This document shows positions 40,691-51,664 of a DNA stretch of 64,000 nt, one piece after another (positions within the stretch are counted from its first letter, which is position 1; every line of letters starts with the position of its first letter). The position numbers and the translations under genes were made by a program. This DNA comes from Pyropia yezoensis (Eukaryota; Rhodophyta; Bangiophyceae; Bangiales; Bangiaceae). Location: the NCBI GenBank assembly GCA_009829735.1, contig CM020619.1, positions 11,398,375 to 11,462,374 of the forward strand, in the 5' to 3' direction. The notes beneath the pieces were generated by a model. It searched no databases. It saw only the letters and a program-made list of their open reading frames with translations, and was not told the origin of the DNA.

Positions 40691-41244
40691 GGGACGGGGG
40701 GAGCGGGGCGCCCTATGCTTCTGGGTGGCCCATCCGTGCTTTCGTGCGTCCTGTGGACTGTTTGGGAGGGTGGGACTCCTCTTACGTTGGTCTCCCCTGG
40801 TCCAGCCATCCCTAGAGGGACGGATAGTATAGCAGCCGATTTCGTAGCTGCGCCACTGAACGGGTTGAGTGGACCCCGCATGTAACAAAATAATCGTGGA
40901 AGGGACAGTGCGTAGACGTGCAGGCAACGCTGCGTGCGCAGACGCAGTGCAGCAGCCTCCAGAGCGTTCTGAGCCCCGCTCCAGGGAAGAGCGTAACGTA
41001 AGGGGGGAAAAAACAACAACTCGGGTAGCACTAGATTGGCACAGGCAGAGGCACTGGCGATCGCCGCAGGGGTCACCTTCGCACAGCCCAACTTCGGCGC
41101 CAGCCCTGAACTTCCATCGTCGAGCCAACAGCAATCCCCGCAGCCGCACACAGCGACGAAACAGGTTCCATACAACACCAGCAGCGGTGGAAGAAAGGGG
41201 AGGAGATAGGGTAGAAGGGATGTACAGCAAGACCGGAGTGCTCC
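40691..41244. other. Convergent spacer
   Basis: This lies between the RUS stop and the COX7a-like stop, which face each other. No gene or repeat is seen; it presumably holds both 3' UTRs. Confidence 0.45.
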
Positions 41245-41847
41245 TTAAAAGCCGTCCTTCTTGCCGTAGCCATTCTGCAGCTTGTGGTATCCCGATGCGG
41301 ACATGCTCAGGCACATAAGAATGAGCGCGCCCGCCGCCAAGTTCACAACCTTGTCGGTCCTGAGCGTCTCCACTCAAAGCAGCCGCACGTACAAAAAATA
41401 TATATATGAGAATAAAAGAAAAAGCGGGCCAGCGAGACGGCGTCAGAGACTGTAGGAAGGCCCAGCACCAACAAGGCGAGTGCATAAAAATGGTGTATCA
41501 GGCCCAACTGCAAGCGAAACCGAAAAGGCCACTGCACAAAACGGCCAGCTGCCAAGACGCCCAACAGCCAACAACGACCAACTGCCAACAACTATGAAGA
41601 GCCCGCGTGCAACGCCAAAGATCGCTGTGGACTGCCCGCGAGTAACCCAAGACGGTAACGGGCCAGCAATCCCAGCACTCGCGCTCGCCAACCAGGCGCG
41701 GACATGAACAAAACGGGTGCAACGGCGGGAGGAAGCGCGGCAGCAGTGGCCCGAGCAACGAACGTACCGGCCAGCCTGGAAAGTGAACTTGCCCTGCTGC
41801 TGCTTCTCGGCGAAGAACTTGATGGCAGCGGGCACCTGGTTCGGCAT
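41245..41847 (-). CDS. COX7a-like small mitochondrial membrane subunit, two exons
   Basis: The 64-residue product comes from exon 1 at 41847-41768 and exon 2 at 41359-41245, joined across a 408-base intron (donor G|GTACG, acceptor CTCAG|G). Exon 1 begins MPNQVPAAIKFFAEKQQQGK, and exon 2 gives TDKVVNLAAGALILMCLSMS followed by a short tail ending NGYGKKDGF. There is one transmembrane helix (about residues 30-48) and a C-terminal GxGKK signature. This layout matches cytochrome c oxidase subunit VIIa of plants and animals, which ends in a G(I/Y)GKKE-type tail after its single helix. It would sit in complex IV in the inner mitochondrial membrane. The two exons are too short to stand out as ORFs; the join keeps phase and both halves fit the family. 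Confidence 0.7.
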
Positions 41848-42595
41848 GATGGAAAAGAGTGAGGGAACCGGCGGTGTGGAATGTGTGTGTATGCAAGGTG
41901 AGGACGACAAGCTGGCGAAGAAGGCGAAGTGGATGGCTTGCCGGATGGCGCACGTGTTGCGGGAGGGCTGGTTGGGTGTGGCTGCTAGTATCTGGGCCGA
42001 GAGAGAAATGCAGTTATGAGCAAGCGAGTTGGTTGCTGGGAGAATTGTCTTGTAATCAGCTCATGGGGAAATTCAAGCTCCCAGTTTCAGAAACACGTGT
42101 CTTGATCGCTCAAGTCGTAATGCATTTGTCGAGCTGACACGAGTGTCCCGGAACAACAAGTGGCCCCATCACAGGGCCAGTCGATTCGGGGGAAACGTGC
42201 GAAACGGCGGTCGCCGTCGGCGCGCCGGCGCCGTCGGCGGCCGCGCTGGATGCAAACGACAGCCGCACATTCACACTCGCCAAGCAAACGCTGTCACATA
42301 GCGGGGACCCGCAGGGCTCTCCTACCCCGGTGTAGGGCCCCTCTGTGCCCAGGCCCCTCCCTGTTTGCCGTTGGTCGCCGGCGGGACAATTTGAGCGAGC
42401 CGTCCATTGGTCGACGGCGACACCGCATTTCCCCTATAGAGGCTGCCGAGTGGACGCGCACCGACCACGCCGCCATCCGCTCCGCACGCACGCACATCGC
42501 TCTTGCTCCCACCTCGCACCCCCGCTACCCCGCCGTTCTTCGCGCCTTCGCCATCCGTAGCGCCCGACCGTTCCCACCCCCCCCCACACCCAATC
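41848..42595. other. Divergent promoter region of COX7a-like gene and eIF4A
   Basis: The two starts face away from each other across about 750 bases. No gene or repeat is recognised. A pyrimidine-rich stretch (42560-42595) immediately precedes the eIF4A ATG, as is common for translation-factor genes. Confidence 0.45.
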
Positions 42596-43469
42596 ATGGC
42601 GGAAGCGTACGTTACGTTCGCGTCACTCGTTGGCGGTATTTCTCACTGCTGCACTGGTGTGGCTGTCCACCAGTTGTGCATGGTGTGCGCGTTCTTTGCG
42701 TTGTGGTCAGGCGGCGGATGCCTATGGTCGAGCGTATACCTGCTGTGAGAGCTCCCTGTGGTCCCGGTTGACCGTGCTAACCACCCCGTCTCTCTGGGCG
42801 ACTTTTGCCTGCTCTGTTGTCACGCTGTTGGTGCTTCCACCCTTGCAGTAATGGCGCCGGCGCGGCCCCCGCCGAGGCTGCCGCGCCCGCGCCTTCGACC
42901 GTCGCGGACCCGTCCGGTGCTGCTGGTGGCTCGTCGGCGGCCCTGGCCGATGGCTCTGAGATCACCACCAATTACACGGAGGTTCACGAGACGTTTGATG
43001 ACATGAACCTGCGCGAGGAGCTGCTGCGGTATGTTTTGTGAGGACTCGATGTGTGGGTGCTCAGTTGGAGAGGCGGCCTGCGCGCGACTGCTGTGCTCAA
43101 GTGCTGTCTGGACGTATGCTCCACGGAGTTTTCTCCGCGGTCTGGAACCTCATGTGGCTTCCGGAGCCTCGTCTCAGAATGCAGTCGACTGACAGTGCTT
43201 TTCTGGTGTGGTTGTTGTTTCTCTTGCTCTTATTTTCTGCGGGCATGGCATGTCGTGTTGTGCTTTCCCCATTTCCATCGTGCGCGGTCTATAGTGGCAT
43301 TTACGCGTACGGTTTCGAGAAGCCTAGCGCTATCCAGCAGCGTGCCATCATGCCGCTCATCCAGAACCGCGACACCATTGCGCAGGCGCAGTCTGGGATG
43401 GGCAAGACCGCGACCTTCTCCATCGGTGTGCTGCAGAACATTGACACGTCGGTGCGCAAGGTACAGGCC

Positions 43470-43500
<31 letters not shown>

Positions 43501-44381
43501 AGCAGATCCACAAGGTCGTGCAGACGCTGAGCGACTTCATGTCGATCTCTTGCCATGCTTGCATTGGCGGCACCCGTGTAATGGAGGACGTGCGCGTCTT
43601 CCAGTCAGAGACTCCCCATGTGGTGGTCGGCACCCCCGGCCGCGTTTTTGACATGATTCAGCGCCGTGCCCTGGACACTGGCAGCATCAAGGCTTTCTGC
43701 CTGGACGAGGCCGACGAGATGCTCAGCCGTGGCTTCAAGGAGCAGATTTATGAGATCTTCCAGTTCATGCCCGCCACTTGCCAGGTTGGCCTGTTCTCTG
43801 CCACCATGCCTGATGATGTGCTGGAGATGACCCAGAAGTTCATGCGCGACCCGATCCGCATCCTTGTGAAGAAAGACGAGCTGACCCTTGAGGGTATCAA
43901 GCAGTTCTACGTTGCGGTTGAGCGCGAGGACTGGAAGCTTGAGACCCTGTGCGACCTGTACGAGACGCTCAACATCACGCAGTCCATCATCTACACTAAC
44001 ACCCGCCGCAAGGTCGAGTGGCTCGTTGCCAAGATGAACGAGCGTGACTTCACGGTTTCGTCGCTGCACGGTGACATGGACCAGAAGGACCGCGACATTA
44101 TCATGCGCGAGTTCCGCACGGGTTCCACCCGTGTGCTCATCACCACCGACCTGCTCGCCCGTGGCATTGATGTGCAGCAGGTGTCGCTGGTGGTCAACTA
44201 TGACCTGCCCACGAACAAGGAGAACTACATCCACCGCATTGGCCGGTCTGGTCGCTTCGGGCGCAAGGGTGTGGCTATCAACTTCATCACGTCGGAGGAT
44301 GCCCGCGCCATGCGTGAGATTGAGGAGTTTTACCAGACGACGATTGGCGAGATGCCCATGGACGTGTCCAACCTCATCTAA
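42596..44381 (+). CDS. eIF4A: Eukaryotic initiation factor 4A, DEAD-box helicase
   Basis: eIF4A unwinds mRNA 5' leaders as part of eIF4F. Exons are 42596-42606, 42849-43028 and 43295-44381, all with GT-AG introns and consistent phase, giving 425 residues. The helicase motifs are complete: Q-motif [21 protein letters not shown] (Met where eIF4A usually has Thr, still within AxxGxGKT), [30 protein letters not shown] and [24 protein letters not shown]-type context, [18 protein letters not shown] and [11 protein letters not shown] favour eIF4A over the exon-junction paralogue eIF4A3. Residues 4-45 are an unusual Ala/Pro/Ser-rich N-terminal extension. The 11-base first exon is inferred from phase and splice sites. 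Confidence 0.95.
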
Positions 44382-44922
44382 ATGACGACAACAACGCGGA
44401 ATAAGCAAAACGTGTGCATGTCGAGAGTGCTGCCAGGGGAGCGCGCCGGCGCCATGACGGGACCGGCTTGCGGAGGGGTTCGTGGGTTTGTGCGTGTTCG
44501 ACGGATACGGTTGTGGACCTGTTTGAGAGGATCTAGTGTGCGGTTGAGATGGTACTGCTGTGTGCTGGGAGGTAGTGGGGTCACTTCTGCCACCTGCTGG
44601 TGGTGGCGATGCGTCTGCGCCTCTCGCTTTTCCACCTGGTTTGTACGATTAAGCTTGCGACTGTTCGGGGACCGTCGCCGCGAGTGGCGCGTCCCATAGG
44701 AATTTTCTTCGCTTCTTTCTTTTATCACTCGCATTCGCGTGTAGCTCTGCAGCCTTGGACTGTCAGCCCGGACCGTGGGTATCGGGGACGTCGTTGCTCG
44801 GTGTGGGAACCTCAGCCTCGTCGAGACGAGAGGCCCATGGCACTGTATGTGGCATCCAGGTCCTCTCATGTTGGACAACACATCCTGGTACCATCGTGCG
44901 AGTGAAAAAGTGCTTGCCCTCG
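44382..44922. other. Convergent spacer
   Basis: This lies between the eIF4A stop and the SNARE stop, which face each other. It is less GC-rich than its neighbours; no gene or repeat is seen. Confidence 0.45.
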
Positions 44923-45639
44923 TCATGACCGCTTCCACCACCACAGCAAAATGACGAGCAGTACCGTCACGCCAATCCCCGCATACACAAGCAGTGCGTC
45001 CATACGGTCCCTCCGCTCGATGCGGGCGATCAACTTCTGCGAAACACCAAGTGCGTGCGCTGCGTCCAGCACCCGCCGGCGGGTGCCCTTCAGACGCTGT
45101 CGCTGCGCAATGAGCGCTTCAAGGGCCCCTCGGCCCGTCGCAAGCAGCGCGTCGGTGGCCCCTTCGGAACGGTCGAGCGCCCCCCTTTCATGGTCCATCC
45201 CCATCTCCATGGTCACTGCCGCGTCGCCGCGGGTGCGGGACCCCCCAGCCGCGCCCGCCCCCCCGCCGACACCCCCAACGGCGCCACTGCCGCCCCGTCT
45301 TTGCAACAGCTCTGCTCGCATGTCTTCCTCCCCTGCCGCCGCTGCCGCGCGGGCAGCTACCCGTCGGTACGACTCCCGGAGGTCCGCCACGTCCCCGTCC
45401 AGTCGTCGAAGCTGCCGCCGGCTGTGCTCCCGCCGCGCGGCCGGCGTCGACCGGAGCAGCGCGGCGAGGGAGGTGGAGAGGCCAGCCAGTTCCTCAACGT
45501 TGGAGCTGAATGCAGCCCGCAGGGACGCCGTTGCGGCCGACGCGAGGGCGCCCGACGCCTCGAGTGCCTCACGCTGGTTGCGCGCCTCTGTCAGCAGTCG
45601 CTGGGCGTCCTTAAAAAGGGGTTCCATCGGGCCAGTCAA
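44923..45639 (-). CDS. Membrin/GOS28-class Golgi Qb-SNARE
   Basis: The 238-residue tail-anchored protein has an N-terminal helical region (MEPLFKDAQRLLTEARNQRE to about residue 100) and a Gly-rich break (115-135). A Qb-SNARE helix follows at about 150-205 with the conserved ALEALIAQRQRLKGTRRRVLDAAHALG; the Gln of IAQR (Q179) fits the zero layer. A C-terminal membrane anchor spans about 213-233 and ends in WWWKRS. The LRxQRxxLKGT...LG order is that of membrin (GOSR2/Bos1), which drives fusion of ER-derived vesicles with the cis-Golgi. Met-5 is a possible alternative start. Confidence 0.85.
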   Translation of the reverse strand: MTGPMEPLFKDAQRLLTEARNQREALEASGALASAATASLRAAFSSNVEELAGLSTSLAALLRSTPAARREHSRRQLRRLDGDVADLRESYRRVAARAAAAAGEEDMRAELLQRRGGSGAVGGVGGGAGAAGGSRTRGDAAVTMEMGMDHERGALDRSEGATDALLATGRGALEALIAQRQRLKGTRRRVLDAAHALGVSQKLIARIERRDRMDALLVYAGIGVTVLLVILLWWWKRS

Positions 45640-46742
45640 CTAGCAAAGAGGAAGAGTTTGTAGAGCTGCGGCAAAGGCTAGGGGTAGGCGCCACAAAAAC
45701 AGATGGGGGGTGCGGCGGGCGACACGAGGTGGTTGGCCCACAGCACAGAAGACGGGAGATAACGAGAAGTCGGACGACGATGTGGGTCTGCAGCGCCGCA
45801 ACGCAACCACCACCCCCTCAGTCGTGCACCGTAGCACTAATGGGCACGCACCTGGGCATCCCACGCGTCTACGCACGGTTGGATGCACAGACCTCAACAG
45901 CGGACGTGGTCGCAACTGGCCATGGGCTGTGGTGGTACACAGATACGGGTGTGTGTTACTGCGGGGACTTCGGCAGCGTTGGCTGCTTGATGTTTCTGCC
46001 GCTCAGTTGGGTACGTTGCTGTCCTCCCCAACTCGTCCGGACCTTGACAGTGTGAGGTTAATTTTCTATCCTTTCAATAATTACTCTCTAATACTCACCA
46101 GGAAGATTTAACGCAATAAAAACCCTTAGATTCGCACTGCGATACAGCAGCACAGCCGTGCAAGACCTGATCCGCTCTTTTCCTACCCGGCCAATGGAAG
46201 CAGCTCCCAATGGTTGTGTGATGTACGCCCAATCAAAGCCGTCCACTGTCTGGAGCTCTAAAGATAGTCACTATGTACTGCTGGCAGCGGCTGGGTGGGC
46301 TTGCTGGGGGGGTCGAGTGGGGACATTTCGCGAACGCAAGCGTCGGCCACGCGGGCGGGGTTGCTTGGACTTTGGTGGGTTGCTTTGTCTCGCTGGCTGT
46401 GTGCCTCCTGCGCCGTCGGCCCGCGGCACCCCCCCGGCGTGGTGCGCCCGCCTGCCGCCCGTTGGTGTCCTGGGTGCCTTGTTTATCGCCGTCTCCGCTG
46501 TAGCGCGCGCGTCCTTTCGGTTCGCCGCCCTCACATCGCCACACGTCCCAACACCATTTCTTGCCCTGTTGCTATCGTTGGCGTTGTTGCGGACGAGCAT
46601 CCCTCTTGTTGTCTCCCTTCTCCGCTCCATTGCTGTCTACCCTTTTGACCTGACCTCCTGTACTCCCTGGCCATCCCCTCCCCCTCTCCACCGCCGCCGT
46701 CGGCGCTCGCAGCTAATCGCGGCAGCCGCTGCGTACGGCGCC
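45640..46742. other. Divergent promoter region
   Basis: Two genes start outward from this 1.1-kb interval. The 46040-46150 part is distinctly A/T-rich (CAATAATTACTCTC, CAATAAAAACCC) and could hold core promoter elements. The frame running into the downstream gene from 46158 is not convincing as protein. Confidence 0.4.
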
Positions 46743-47790
46743 ATGGCCGACGGGGCGACCGAGCCGGTGCCCGTCGAGGTTGCCCGCCTCACCGCCGAGC
46801 TAGCGGCCACCACGGCCCGCCTGACAGAATCGGAAGCCAAGGTGGCTGCCCTGGAGGAAACAGTTGTGCAGATGAAGAAGACGGCTGCCACGGTGGTACG
46901 TGCGCTGCTCCACGTGTGGCACGAGAGAAGGCGGACGTGGGGTGGGGACAACGAACCAGCCGGCGGGATTGGCTCTCGGGGCGATGCTCGTGGGCAGAGG
47001 GGGTGCAGGGGCAGGGGGGCGGAGGCGTCGACCCCTGCCTTGCTCGTGTGTGCCTGTTGCGGGTGCGGTCTGGGTAGGGTGCTGAATTGCCATATGCTTT
47101 TCGCTTGGGTGTCTGGTTTGTTCCTGCCTGTACTTTCTGCATGCCCGGCTTCTCTATTTTTTTTTTCCATCGCTGTGGTTGCCCATCCTTTGTGTTCTCC
47201 TGGCCTTTGACACACTCGAACCCCCGCAGCAAATGCAACTGGAGGCCGAGGAGGAGCTGATTACGAACAAGCTGATCAAACGGCTCAATGCCCTGAAGGC
47301 GGAAAAAGAAGCGCTCGCCATGCAGATCGAACAAGAAGAGGAGTACATCAGCAACAAGCTGCAAGCTAAGCTCGACGCCCTCGCTCGTGACAAGATTGTG
47401 ATGGAGAACGCCCTCGAGGCGGAGCAGGAGTTTATCGTCAACCGGTTGACCCGTCAGCTCTCGGAGGCCAAAGCGGAGAACAGCGCCCTCGAGGGTAAAC
47501 TTGCGCGCCTCAGCCGCTCCAACTCGGCTGCCATCTCGCGGGATGATGGGATGGACGCATCTACGAGCGGCCTATCCGCCGTCGGCCTGGGGGAGGTGTT
47601 AGAGGATGGGCCTGAGGACCCGGCGGCGATTGCCGCCGCGCGCGCGGCGGCAGATGCAGAGGCGACGGCCGAAGCGGCCGCCGCCATGTCTGCCGCCGTG
47701 GCCGCGGCGGCAGCGGCGGCTGAAGCCACGGGCGGAAGGGGGGCGGTGAGAGGGGGGGCGAGGGGGGAGGGTGGTTCACCCGGCTTGTAG
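46743..47790 (+). CDS. CCDC6-like coiled-coil protein
   Basis: The product has 237 residues from exons 46743-46895 and 47230-47790; the intron has donor GTG|GTACGT and acceptor CCCGCAG|C, phase 0. Exon 1 is a Leu/Ala/Glu coiled coil. Exon 2 carries three related segments, EEELITNKLIKRLNALKAEK, EEEYISNKLQAKLDALARDK and EQEFIVNRLTRQLSEAKAEN. The repeated E(E/Q)E(F/Y/L)I-NKL-KL pattern is the signature of CCDC6/DUF2046 proteins, where EEExLxNxL repeats form a long dimeric coil. The human protein takes part in the DNA-damage response, but a role here is not implied by sequence. The C-terminus is poly-Ala and Gly-rich. Confidence 0.78.
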
Positions 47791-49507
47791 CAATCGTCCC
47801 CTGCTGTGCATGCGGGCCGAAGTGGAGCCGTAGACTGATTGGGGGGTGGGGGGGGGGGGGGGGAGGGGGGGGGGGGGGAGGGGGGGGGGAGGGGTGGAGG
47901 TGTGCGCGTTTGAGGACTCTACCGTTGAGTGGGATGTGTCCTGTCTTGTCTCGTTTTTGCTCTTCCGATGCCTTGGGAAGGGGTCGTCCACTCAGGTATT
48001 GGCTTTTCGTCCCCTGTGTATGTGTGGTCTTGACGCTGGTGAGTTTTTCGGGCGGGGTGCTTTGGGTTGTTTTCTTGCCCGTCTTTTTCTGTCTCTCCGC
48101 TCCCCATCGCTCTTTTCTTGACCGGTTTCGTTCCCTGCTCAGCCTGGCTTGGGCCGACTCCAGTGATGCGAATGACTCGATGGGATTGCGCGGGCGTTCG
48201 TGGTGCCGCCGGGCAGGGACCACGTGCGGGCGTCCCAGCCCGCGCTGCGTTTCTGGCCGCGCCGAAGGAATATTGCCGGTTCACTGTTATCTGTCGCGGC
48301 CCGCGATGCGGTCACTGCTCCTGTATCATCCGTCCCCCGTCCGTCTGGGTGACGTGCGCCGCTGAGCATTTGAGACGCCCTCCCCAGCGCCACGTGTAGC
48401 CCCCGCGACCGCGGCCACGTCCTCGTCCGCTGTTCCGACCCCAGTCCGTTTCTTAATTTTGCTGCTTGACGAGTGGGCTGCGTGCACCAGCCCAGCAGTA
48501 CCGGTCAGTGTGCGCGAATTCTGTCCTGGGCGGGCTCTCCGTGCTCCCCCCAGTCCAGGCAGCGGGCGACGCGGAGTAGCCCTGGCCACTCGCGGTGCCC
48601 CCAAAGGACCCCAAATGCAATAGGTTGGCTAACCAGCTGCGTTACGTGGACCGGGCGCGTGGGCACTATCCATCCGCAAGTATCCCACACGCGCAGTCGC
48701 AGGTAGTGTGGTCAAGCGAGTTATAGAGCGGCGGAGGTGAGATATCTGTTGTATCGACCGTCGAGGCCCGACGCAGTGGCTGGAGCCCATCCGGTAGGTG
48801 AGCCGCGAGGGATGCGGTTCGGCAGCCGCAGCGAGGCCGGCGACCTCGGCGGCAGCGATGACGGCCGCGTCTTGTGGCGATGGGGATTCTCCGCCGCGCT
48901 TCTTCGACTCGGGCGCTATGATTCCGCCCAGAGGGCTTCGAGCTTCAGGCTGGCCACGGAAATTCGGACTGGACGCGCTGGCGAGATTCCAGACCTCCTG
49001 AATGTTCAATAGAACGTGATGCGTAGACTTTTGCATATTTTATTTGCAACTCCCTGTTGGTGCGGCAATTCTATGGATAGCGTTCGTGGTGACCAAGCGC
49101 TGGCGGGGCTGTGCCTCGTCCACAGCAGCGTGGTCGAATTCTATGGATAGTGTTCGTGGTGACCAAGCACGTCTTCTGCAGGCGCGGGTGTGCATCGTCG
49201 CCAGCAGCGTGGCCCATCCCCCGCAGTCAACTGTTGCATTCACGCCCCAAACCTCCCCCCTTCTCCCTCCCTCGCCACTCCTTCCTTGCGACCTCCACGG
49301 TTGGCCGTACGTCGGACGCTGTTTTTTTATCTTTCCCGCTTCTGTACCATTCTCTGTGCTGTTCCCCCCGTGTTTCCCTTCCGAGCCCGTCCTCCTCCAT
49401 CCACGCCTAGCCCATGTTTATCTCTGCCTGACGCTTTCAACGAGAACTTCCCTCCTTCCCGCCTTGAATCTCATCCACTTTGGTCTTTAGTTTCCTTCCC
49501 TCCTACG
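47791..49507. other. Intergenic region with tandem repeat
   Basis: A G-rich block at 47842-47896 (about 55 bases, almost all G) follows the upstream stop. A 68-bp tandem duplication lies at 49068-49203. No gene is recognised. The final 250 bases before the RING gene are pyrimidine-rich, as a promoter/5' UTR would be. Confidence 0.45.
49068..49203 (+). repeat. 68-bp tandem duplication
   Basis: The segment AATTCTATGGATAGCGTTCG continues through GTGGTGACCAAGC and ends at CAGCAGCGTGG. It is repeated head to tail (about 49068-49135 and 49136-49203+), with a few substitutions and a short insertion in the second unit. Confidence 0.7.
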
Positions 49508-50917
49508 ATGGGCGCGGCCAACTCCATTCCCGAGGCCCCTCCTGCGGGGTCGTCCACCCCGTCGGGCGCGACACTCGGTCGGCGACCAGAGAACATTCGC
49601 GGTCTCCGCCTCCCTCCCACCACGCCCGCCCTTTCGGGTGCACTCGTTCCGACTGGCACCCAGGGTGGGCGACGACTTCAAGAGGTCCTCGCCGCCCATC
49701 TGTCGGCGGTAGGGGGGGTGGCGGGAGGGCTCTCCGCGGGCGCGGCCATTGCAGAGCTGGAGACGATGGGGACTGTGCGCAACGCCGTGCACCTCAAACC
49801 CGAAGACCTGCGGCTTGTGCCGGTGGCGGAGATGATGGGGGGTGAAGGGGCCGCGGCGGCGGCCTCGGCGGCGGGAGACACGGGAGCAGATTGTCGGGGT
49901 ACCGCCGCTCCCTCCCCAAGCGGTCGCCACTCCCTCGAGTTTTCTTTTGACGCCATTGTCCGTGGGGCGGTGACGGTGTTTTGCCACGCGCGGGAGGTGG
50001 AGCCCCTCGCCGCCGCCGCCGATGCCGCGGGTGGCGGTGGAGGCGTGACCGCCCACTTCACTGGCACCTCCCCGACGGGCGGCGCGCCGTTTCGCACACG
50101 CTTTGACGCTGGTCTCAAGCAGTGGTACCGGCAAAGGCCGGAGACCTCTCTCGACCTGACGTTGGGGGACTGGGTGGTGCGCAGCGGCGGCGGCGGCCCC
50201 GTATGGCCCCTGATCATCTGCATGGAGTCAGGGTGGGATGAGGCGGAGGTGGAGGCGGAGGCAGGGGGGGGGGGAGAGATTGCCGGGGCCGAAGCGGCGA
50301 GCATAACTGGCGGTGTGCGGGCGGGGGTCGGCGGCGGCCGCGATAAGTTGGTGGAGGGGGAGGTGACCTACGTGACGCTCGTGCGGCCGAACCGCAGCGG
50401 TGGCCCGTGGGGATTGCGAGTGGTGAAGCAGAAGGTGCTGTTCGAGGGCGTCTTGTACGACATCCAGACCATTTACGGCATGGGAACGCCGGGTGTGTCG
50501 TCCGCCACAGGTAGAGGAGATGGAGGTCAGGACGACGAATCCGCCGCCGCTGCCGCCGCAGCCACCGTCCCTGCCGCTGTCGCTGCTGCCGCGGCCGGCG
50601 GTGGGGGTTGTGGTGGGGCTGGGGCTGACGGCGGTGGGGGCGGCGACGCAGCGTCGGCGGCGTCTGCCGCCGAGGAGTCGGACGTGGACGCTGAACGCCC
50701 GGCCGTCGAGGAGGTGGACGCCCCCGGCGGCGAGTGTGTAGTGTGCTTGTCCGACAAGCGGGAGGTCTTTGTGCTGCCATGCCGCCACCTGTGCCTGTGT
50801 GTCGACTGCGCACCCGACTACAAGCGGCAGGCCAACAGGTGCCCCATCTGCCGCAAGAGCATCGAACAGTTGGTGCGCTTGCGGCCGCAGCGGCCGCAGA
50901 CAAATGCAGCGACATGA
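49508..50917 (+). CDS. MGRN1/LOG2-like RING E3 ubiquitin ligase
   Basis: The 469-residue product starts MGAANS, a good N-myristoylation signal, which also fixes the start. The middle (about residues 135-330) is the MGRN1/RNF157/LOG2 region: LEFSFDAIVRGAVTVFCHAREVE, VTAHFTGT, FDAGLKQWYRQRPETSLDL, WPLIICME, VTYVTLVR and VVKQKVLFEGVLYDIQTIYG. A C3HC4-type RING follows at about C410-C449 (CVVCLSDKREVFVLPCRHLC, then CPIC). These ligases sit on endosomal or plasma membranes and in plants control amino-acid export and ABA responses. Gly/Ala-rich insertions at 110-135 and 345-395 are specific to this lineage. Confidence 0.9.
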   Translation: MGAANSIPEAPPAGSSTPSGATLGRRPENIRGLRLPPTTPALSGALVPTGTQGGRRLQEVLAAHLSAVGGVAGGLSAGAAIAELETMGTVRNAVHLKPEDLRLVPVAEMMGGEGAAAAASAAGDTGADCRGTAAPSPSGRHSLEFSFDAIVRGAVTVFCHAREVEPLAAAADAAGGGGGVTAHFTGTSPTGGAPFRTRFDAGLKQWYRQRPETSLDLTLGDWVVRSGGGGPVWPLIICMESGWDEAEVEAEAGGGGEIAGAEAASITGGVRAGVGGGRDKLVEGEVTYVTLVRPNRSGGPWGLRVVKQKVLFEGVLYDIQTIYGMGTPGVSSATGRGDGGQDDESAAAAAAATVPAAVAAAAAGGGGCGGAGADGGGGGDAASAASAAEESDVDAERPAVEEVDAPGGECVVCLSDKREVFVLPCRHLCLCVDCAPDYKRQANRCPICRKSIEQLVRLRPQRPQTNAAT

Positions 50918-51664
50918 AGCATGTGGATGGGGAAGGGAAGGGGGGGGGGATGAGAGGGGCCGCTGCGGGGGGGGGGGGGGGGGTGGGCTTGATGGGGAGG
51001 CTGTAATGGGAGCAGGCTGCAAGCGCGGATGGCTGTTGGATACCGTGTCTGTCGGTTGGGAAGAGGCACGCGTGAGCAGGGGTTGCGGCGGCGGCTGCGT
51101 CACCCACGACCCTCCGGTCGCACCGTGCGACGACGGTCGGGCGGCCGTGGGCTACCCGCCCAGCGCGGCCGTCCGGGGTGGCCGGAGCGCCCACACACCC
51201 CCCTTCCGTTTGGGGGCGGCGGGCCCCCGCCCCCGAGGGCAGAGCGATCCCTCTGCCTCGCGAGGCTGCTGCCTGGGCAGGCGGAGCACGGGGGCCCCCG
51301 CGGGCGGTGCCGGTGGCCAGCCCGCCTGCTGCCCCGAGGGGGGGAGGGCGGGGAGGGCGGGGCCTCCCCGCCCACGCCTCCGCCTCCTCTGGCCGCCCCC
51401 CCTTTCACCACGTGCGCCATGACGACGGCAGCGGCCATAGACATATAGTGCGCCCCGTAAAAGTGGACGTGCTCGTGTCGTGATCATGTCAAAAATCGGC
51501 CACTGGACCAATCAAACCCACACTGCAAGACCCGTGCACGTCCACTTTTTGCGTGACGCACAATAGAATACTGTACTACAGTATTGATTTTGTGCTCAGC
51601 AAAAAGCAAATTCTCGAAGAGCCCCTCTTGCCCGCCGCCTCCTCACCTCCCCCCATTTTCCTCC
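50918..51664. other. Intergenic region with MITE
   Basis: No gene is recognised. It contains a G-run near 50970, GC-rich sequence to 51430, the second copy of the 115-bp MITE at 51448-51561, and an A/T-rich ACTGTACTACAGTATTG site directly after it. Confidence 0.45.
51448..51561. mobile_element. 115-bp MITE family, copy 2
   Basis: This has the same terminal repeats (GTGCG...AAAAGTGGAC and its complement) and interior as the element at 27211-27325. About 114 bp are collinear with a handful of substitutions. It is flanked by TATA on the left and AATAG on the right. It lies about 100 bases past the 3' end of the first dehydratase gene. Confidence 0.85.

Noticed and set aside
47842-47896. G-rich block as telomere or CRISPR-like repeat
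   Set aside because: It is an irregular G homopolymer without a repeat-spacer pattern or a telomeric unit.
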